NCBI GenBank assembly: GCA_017435665.1
Contig: JAFSEP010000031.1
Span: 1-44,803 of the forward strand
Length of the DNA: 44,803 nucleotides
Source of the DNA: Clostridia bacterium
GTDB lineage: Bacteria; Bacillota; Clostridia; Oscillospirales; Acutalibacteraceae
Direction of reading: 5' to 3'
The position numbers and the translations under genes are program-made. The notes beneath the pieces are model-generated. The model was not told the DNA's origin. It made no database searches and was given only the letters and a program-made list of their open reading frames with translations. Shown in pieces: positions 39,799 through 44,803 of this stretch (its first letter is position 1; each line of letters begins with the position of its first letter).

Positions 39799-42005
39799 AC
39801 AGACTCAAATCGAACCTTGCTGTCAAGATTATAGCATTTATTCTGTCTGTCGCTATGACCCTGACCTGCTTTGCAAGCGTTGCGGCGGTTACATATCTTG
39901 CAATAAATGATGCATATGTTCTCAATTCGTCATTCTCGTCAGAAAGCAGAATAAAAAATCTTGCGAGAAACGATCTGCTTTCGGTTGTATATATTGTTGA
40001 AGACAAACTGTTTATAAACAATTTCAACGGCGCCTACTATAATCTTCTCGAAGAAAGTCAGTCAAACTTTCTTTACGAGGTAAAAGACCGAAGAGGAAAC
40101 GTCATTGTTACAAATGTAAAAGACGGCAAGAGCATATCTCACGCTATGGATTGCTCCGATGAGCTGTTATCTTACGTTAATGATTATAATTCTTTTGATA
40201 ATATACAGTTCCGAACAGAAAGCGAAGCAAGAGAATACATAAAGTACTGCGAAAAATACTTTTCCGAATTTGACTGCACCATAGTTAAAAAACAGTATTA
40301 TGAAACGGATTACGACTACTGTGATTGGGTAGATGTAAATTGGTACGGCGAGTTGTTTGGCAGTGAAGCAGAAAACGGAAGCAGCTCGTGGGAGGATCCG
40401 GATCTCCCTGTCGAAATCAAAACCGATAAAGACGGGGAGCGCTATTATGAGGCTTACGAAATAGTGGTTGAAAACAGCAAAATCAATGAAGAGTCACTTA
40501 TCTGCACCATTGGTCTGCGTGACCCGTTGACGGTATATGATGCTTATTACTTTGCCGCTTCATTCACCGATAAGCTGAACGAAGAACGATACAGCCTGAT
40601 TGCTGTGGCGGCAATAACCGCATTGCTGTCAGTTATTCTTTTCTGCTTCCTCATAAGCTCAGCAGGACACAAAAGCGGAGAAGAAGATATATATCTGAAT
40701 TTCTTAGATAAAATTCCTTATGACATAATTCTTGCTGTTATCGGTCTTATATGCTTCGGCGTTATATACTTATTTGATCTGGTAATAAACTTCAGTCTTA
40801 ACAATACAGCATCGGTTATTTCTCTCATTCTTACGATAGTTTTTGCAACGATTATTCTTTTTCTTTTATTTATAACCACCGCTGCAAGAATAAAGGGCAG
40901 AACACTCCACAAGAACTGGCTTATAATAATCATCCCGAAAAGCATTTTCAGATTAAGCAGAAAGGCTGTGAAAAAAGCGGGTAAAGCTTATCGCAAAATT
41001 GCAGATACGCTTCCCCTATATCGGCAGGCAGGATTTGGTATTTTAATATGGTTTGTTGCTGACCTTATCGTGACAATATTCTTTTGCGAAATGGGTCTTG
41101 CCGGTGAAGAAGAATTAGTATTGTTAATATTAATAAAGCTTCTCATAATACCCGTTATCGCTTTAGCCGTAATCAATATGAAAGCTATCGAAAAAGGCGG
41201 AGAGGAAATCTCCGGCGGTAACATCAACTATAAAATTAACACCAATCTTATGTATCCGCCTTTCAGGAAGCACGCAGAAAAGCTTAATGATATAGGAATG
41301 GGGCTTGATAAAGCTCTGGATGAAAAGCTGAAAAGTGAGCGAATGAAAACAGAGCTTATCACCAATGTTTCCCACGATATAAAAACTCCTCTGACCTCTA
41401 TTATCAATTATGTTGATCTGCTTAAGCGTGAGGGTTTGGAAAGTCCCAATGCAGCAGCATATATTGAGGTTATTGACAGACAATCGGCAAGACTTAAAAA
41501 GTTGACCGTTGACTTAGTCGAGATGTCAAAAGCAACCACAGGCAATATGAATGTTAACATAAGCGATGTAGATGTAAACGTGTTGCTGACTCAGGCCATA
41601 GGCGAATACAGTGAAAAATTACAGGCAAAAGGTCTTGAAACCGTGGTCAATCTTAAGGAAGATATACCGCAAATTAAGGCTGACGGTAATCTTCTCTGGC
41701 GAATTTTCGATAATCTTCTGAGTAATATCTGCAAATACTCAAAGTATGACACAAGAGTCTATCTTGAAACAGCCTTAAGGGGAAGCGAAGTCACAATCAC
41801 ATTCAAAAACATATCAAGCCAACCCTTGAACATACCCGGTGAGGAGCTTATGGAACGCTTTGTCAGGGGTGACAGCTCACGAAACACAGAGGGCAGCGGA
41901 CTGGGTTTGTCTATTGCACAAAGTCTTGCAGCACTCCAGAACGCCGATTTCAGAATTGAAATTGATGGCGATTTATTTAAATCAGTCATTACATTCACAT
42001 TATAA
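39795..42005 (+). CDS. Multi-TM sensor histidine kinase
   Basis: A 736-residue kinase paired with the preceding regulator. An N-terminal helix (about 10-36) is followed by an extracellular sensor region (about 37-265) with many Tyr, Asp and Glu residues, then about five further membrane helices (about 272-455). A linker precedes HisKA (NVSHDIKTPLTSIINYVDLL, H527) and the ATPase domain with N box NLLSNICKYSK and G box GSGLGLSI. The DIKTPLT form and operon layout recall VanRS- or wall-stress-type systems of Clostridia. The signal is unknown. Confidence 0.92.
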   Translation: MNRLKSNLAVKIIAFILSVAMTLTCFASVAAVTYLAINDAYVLNSSFSSESRIKNLARNDLLSVVYIVEDKLFINNFNGAYYNLLEESQSNFLYEVKDRRGNVIVTNVKDGKSISHAMDCSDELLSYVNDYNSFDNIQFRTESEAREYIKYCEKYFSEFDCTIVKKQYYETDYDYCDWVDVNWYGELFGSEAENGSSSWEDPDLPVEIKTDKDGERYYEAYEIVVENSKINEESLICTIGLRDPLTVYDAYYFAASFTDKLNEERYSLIAVAAITALLSVILFCFLISSAGHKSGEEDIYLNFLDKIPYDIILAVIGLICFGVIYLFDLVINFSLNNTASVISLILTIVFATIILFLLFITTAARIKGRTLHKNWLIIIIPKSIFRLSRKAVKKAGKAYRKIADTLPLYRQAGFGILIWFVADLIVTIFFCEMGLAGEEELVLLILIKLLIIPVIALAVINMKAIEKGGEEISGGNINYKINTNLMYPPFRKHAEKLNDIGMGLDKALDEKLKSERMKTELITNVSHDIKTPLTSIINYVDLLKREGLESPNAAAYIEVIDRQSARLKKLTVDLVEMSKATTGNMNVNISDVDVNVLLTQAIGEYSEKLQAKGLETVVNLKEDIPQIKADGNLLWRIFDNLLSNICKYSKYDTRVYLETALRGSEVTITFKNISSQPLNIPGEELMERFVRGDSSRNTEGSGLGLSIAQSLAALQNADFRIEIDGDLFKSVITFTL

Positions 42006-42031
42006 TTAAGAATGAGAAAATGAAAAAACAA

Positions 42032-42074
42032 AAAGCGAAACGCCGTCGGATTAGCTCCGTCGGCGTTTCGCTTT
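42032..42074. terminator. Bidirectional terminator between kinase and glgP
   Basis: An 18-bp stem with one T-T mismatch (42032-42050 with 42056-42074) and a 5-nt loop. The minus strand ends in a strong T-rich run, the plus strand in TCTCTTTTT. Confidence 0.9.
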
Positions 42075-42091
42075 GTCTCTTTTTGAGGATT

Positions 42092-44497
42092 TTATCTTGT
42101 TACTGATTCAGCATTCCAGATATTAGCTGCATATTCATTAATAGCTCTGTCGGCGGCAAATCTGCCTGCACCTGCTGTGTTGAGAAGTGACATTCTGTTG
42201 AATCTGTCCTTATCGGTATAGATTTCGTCAAGCTTTCTCTGTGCGTTACGGTAATCTGCAAAGTCAGCAAGAACCATATAGGGATCGTGATTGATGATGT
42301 TTGCGATTTCGGGGAACTGAACACCGTTGATGCCGTTCTGAATGAAGCTGATAACCTTCTTCAGCTCAGCGTTGTTATTGTAGTAATTCATAGGCACGTA
42401 GCCGTTGCGCTTGACTGCATTTACATCAGGTGTGCGCATACCGAAAAGCACCATATTCTCATCGCCCACAGCTTCGTTGATTTCAACGTTTGCACCGTCA
42501 AGTGTACCGAGGGTAATTGCACCGTTTATCATAAGCTTCATATTACCTGTACCGCTTGCCTCTGTGCCTGCAAGGGAAATCTGCTCACTGATATCTGCGG
42601 CGGGCATAAGCTTTTCAGCCATAGAAACGTTGTAGTCCTCGAGATAGATTACCTTGAGTCTGCCACGCATATCGGGGTCATTATTGATAAGGTTTGCAAG
42701 GGCGCAGATGAAGCTGATAATCTTCTTTGCAACGAAGTAGCCTGATGCTGCCTTTGCGCCGAAAATATATGTGTGGGGAACATAGTTTCCGTCGGGATTT
42801 TCCTTGATTTCAAGGTATTTTGCAACGATGTTAAGAGCGTTGAGATGCTGTCTCTTGTATTCGTGAAGTCTCTTTACCTGTACGTCAAAGATTGAGTTGG
42901 GGTCAAGCTCAACGCCTGTTCTCTTTTTAACGTATGCGGCAAAATCCTTCTTGTTTGCAAGCTTGATTTCTCCGATTTTATCAAGAACCTTCTTATCGTC
43001 TGCAAACTCTCTGAGTCTTTCAAGCTCGTCACCGTTATAAATAAAGCCCTTGCCGATAAGCTTTTCAAGATAAGAGGTAAGTCTCGGATTGGACTGGCAG
43101 AGCCATCTGCGGTGAGCAATACCGTTTGTTACGTTTGTGAACTTTTCGGGAGTAAGCTTATAGTAATCGTTGAAAAGGTCATCCTTGAGAATCTGTGAAT
43201 GAAGTGCAGAAACACCGTTTACGCTGTGGCAGGCGGCAACACAGAGGTTCGCCATACGTACAACACCGTTTGCGATAACTGCAAGGTTTTCAACCTTGCC
43301 TGCATCCCCCGTCATAGCCCATACGTGAGCACGGTATCTGTTGTCAACCTCTTTTGCAATCTGATGAATACGGGGAAGAAGTGAACGGAATAAATCCTCA
43401 TTCCAGCACTCAAGTGCTTCCTTCATAACTGTATGGTTAGTGTATGCTGTAGCCTTTGTAACAATGTTCCATGCATCGTCCCAGCCGTAGCCGCACTCGT
43501 CAAGAAGTATTCTCATAAGCTCGAGAATTGAGAGTGTGGGGTGAGTATCGTTGATATGGACTGCATTCTTCTCAGCAAAGTTTTCCATTGTACCGTAATG
43601 TCTGAGGTGACGGTGAACGATATCCTGAACGGATGCTGAAACAAGGAAATACTGCTGCTTGAGACGGAGAGACTTGCCCTCGGGATGATTATCTGAGGGA
43701 TAAAGAACCTTGCTGATAACCTCAGCCATAGCGTTCTGCTCCATAGCACGCATATACTGTCCCTGATCAAAGAGGCTCATATCAAGACCGGGAGCAACAC
43801 TCTTCCACAGACGGAGAATGCTGACAGCCTTGTTGTCCTTACCGCTTACAAACATATCATAGGGAATAGCTGTAATTGCAGTATAATCCTTATGCTCAAC
43901 GCTGTGATACTGATTATCCCAGCTGTCCTCTATATAACCGCCGAAGCGTACCTCAACCTTGTCCTTTTCTCTGGGTGTGAGCCATACTTCGCCGCCGGGA
44001 AGCCAGAAATCGGGAAGCTCTGTCTGCCAACCGTCAACAAGCTTCTGCTTGAAAATACCGTATTCGTAAAGGATTGAGTAACCCATACCCTGATAGCCCT
44101 GAGTTGCAAGACCGTCAAGATAGCAGGCAGCAAGACGGCCGAGACCGCCGTTACCGAGACCTGCATCAGGCTCCTGCTCATAAAGGTTTTCAAGCTTTAC
44201 GCCAAGCTCCTTGAGAGCCTTTTCGAAAACTGATGTAAGGTTAAGATTATACAAATTGTTTTTAAGTGAGCGACCCATAAGGAATTCCATACTGAGATAG
44301 TAAACCTTCTTTGCACCCTTTTCAAGAGCCTCACCCTTGAATTCACGGCTTCTGTCCTGCATCATATCCTTAACGATGAGTGAAACCGCCTTATAGAACT
44401 GCTCATCGGTTGCCTCCTGAACGGATACGCCGTAAAAATGAGAAAGCTTTGCTTCGATGAGTTCCTTTGCTTGTGCTGCTGTGAGTGAATTTTTCAT
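42092..44497 (-). CDS. glgP: Glycogen/maltodextrin phosphorylase
   Basis: An 801-residue PLP enzyme that releases glucose-1-phosphate from alpha-1,4-glucans. Family blocks visible: YYLSMEFLMGRSLKNNL, EPDAGLGNGGLGRLAACYLD, HINDTHPTL, QVKRLHEYKRQHLN and the PLP-lysine region GTEASGTGNMKLMINGA. Full length with no missing part. GGGAGG-like bases precede the ATG. It is monocistronic, with the upstream region AT-rich and no convincing -35 box. It would let the cell use stored glycogen during fermentation or sporulation. Confidence 0.97.
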   Translation of the reverse strand: MKNSLTAAQAKELIEAKLSHFYGVSVQEATDEQFYKAVSLIVKDMMQDRSREFKGEALEKGAKKVYYLSMEFLMGRSLKNNLYNLNLTSVFEKALKELGVKLENLYEQEPDAGLGNGGLGRLAACYLDGLATQGYQGMGYSILYEYGIFKQKLVDGWQTELPDFWLPGGEVWLTPREKDKVEVRFGGYIEDSWDNQYHSVEHKDYTAITAIPYDMFVSGKDNKAVSILRLWKSVAPGLDMSLFDQGQYMRAMEQNAMAEVISKVLYPSDNHPEGKSLRLKQQYFLVSASVQDIVHRHLRHYGTMENFAEKNAVHINDTHPTLSILELMRILLDECGYGWDDAWNIVTKATAYTNHTVMKEALECWNEDLFRSLLPRIHQIAKEVDNRYRAHVWAMTGDAGKVENLAVIANGVVRMANLCVAACHSVNGVSALHSQILKDDLFNDYYKLTPEKFTNVTNGIAHRRWLCQSNPRLTSYLEKLIGKGFIYNGDELERLREFADDKKVLDKIGEIKLANKKDFAAYVKKRTGVELDPNSIFDVQVKRLHEYKRQHLNALNIVAKYLEIKENPDGNYVPHTYIFGAKAASGYFVAKKIISFICALANLINNDPDMRGRLKVIYLEDYNVSMAEKLMPAADISEQISLAGTEASGTGNMKLMINGAITLGTLDGANVEINEAVGDENMVLFGMRTPDVNAVKRNGYVPMNYYNNNAELKKVISFIQNGINGVQFPEIANIINHDPYMVLADFADYRNAQRKLDEIYTDKDRFNRMSLLNTAGAGRFAADRAINEYAANIWNAESVTR

Positions 44498-44670
44498 AAA
44501 AACCTCCCAAAATTTATAAAAAAAGAAATGATATTTAATCTTTGCTTTGTATATTTTATACTAAAAATCGGCAAATTACAATACCTAAGAAAGAAATAAT
44601 TTAAAAATATGCTTCGCAAATTAAAAATTGAAAATGGAAGGTGGAAAATTGTAGGGCTGCACTGTAAAAT

Positions 44671-44733
44671 CAGCACATAGGTAAGTGATTTGTGTCAGCA
44701 CATCGGTAAGCCAGTTGAAAAGCTAGGTAAGCC
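44671..44733. repeat. Short direct repeats, possible insertion-sequence end
   Basis: CAGCACATAGGTAAG (44671-44685) and CAGCACATCGGTAAG (44696-44710) lie exactly 25 bp apart; GGTAAGCC recurs at 44705 and 44726. Spaced multiple repeats of this kind remind me of the ends of IS21-type elements, but no transposase is in the window. The rest of 44498-44803 is AT-rich and holds no gene I can support. Confidence 0.35.
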
Positions 44734-44763
44734 GAAGTGAACAAAAAATTAATCAAAAGAACT

Positions 44764-44801
44764 AACAATGGGCAGGCACAATATTGTGCCTGCCCATTGT
44801 T
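44764..44801. terminator. 38-bp perfect palindrome at the window end
   Basis: A perfect 19+19-bp inverted repeat without a loop (AACAATGGGCAGGCACAAT and its complement). It may be the terminator of a gene outside the window; with no T run visible its role is uncertain. Confidence 0.5.
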
Positions 44802-44803
44802 GC

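Noticed and set aside
44494-44676. 60-codon frame on the minus strand beyond glgP
   Set aside because: It overlaps the upstream region of glgP, is low-complexity AT-rich sequence and has no family pattern.

Overview
The window looks like a chromosomal segment of an anaerobic, spore-forming, low-to-moderate G+C Firmicute, most likely a gut Clostridia of the Ruminococcaceae/Oscillospirales type. This is inferred from gene content: an NADH-linked [FeFe]-hydrogenase with its regulatory cluster, the sporulation genes gpr and spoIIP, a zinc-ribbon L33, Clostridia-type small proteins and short hairpin-rich intergenic repeats. No phage, CRISPR array or complete transposon was recognised.

Layout. 1-300: a Val-Asp-Phe tRNA operon (minus strand, Phe cut by the window edge). 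399-2192: GTP-dependent PEP carboxykinase. 2421-10625: a ten-gene minus-strand hydrogenase cluster. It runs from hydC (NuoE-like) through two DRTGG proteins, two GHKL ATPases, a sensory-type [FeFe]-hydrogenase and a PHP phosphoesterase to a HydD-like protein, HydB and HydA. The structural genes HydC, HydB and HydA form the H2-evolving, NADH/ferredoxin-linked enzyme; the genes between them look like a redox or H2 sensing and signalling module. 11018-12873: an Ig-like secreted protein diverging from a PadR operon, with a palindrome between the two promoters. 12987-15763: small membrane and secreted proteins, including one with a circularly permuted SpoIID/LytB domain. 15912-16349: a four-helix-bundle protein. 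16392-18867: gpr, spoIIP and a small membrane protein. 19026-23405: rpsT, then rpmG-secE-nusG-rplK-rplA and rplJ-rplL with structured mRNA leaders.

23427-25072 is the most unusual part. An array of nine 9-bp motifs separated mostly by different small perfect hairpins, switching orientation in the middle, lies directly against the promoter of a four-helix-bundle (S23/IVP-like) gene. It sits where many bacteria have rpoB. An unknown two-TM protein follows, flanked by two look-alike hairpins.

25077-30396: U32 peptidase and zapA; MgtC with a hairpin leader; a DUF47 regulator and Pit phosphate transporter. 30764-33534: a secreted LCAT-like alpha/beta hydrolase and a GH43 glycosidase. 33655-38208: a heterodimeric ABC exporter co-transcribed with a GNAT-like acyltransferase. 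38384-42005: a HAD protein and an OmpR-family two-component system. 42092-44497: glycogen phosphorylase. The window ends in direct repeats and a 38-bp perfect palindrome.

Most genes carry clear Shine-Dalgarno sequences, which were used to choose starts (several are TTG or GTG). Promoters quoted are matches to the housekeeping consensus read by eye, not measured start sites.
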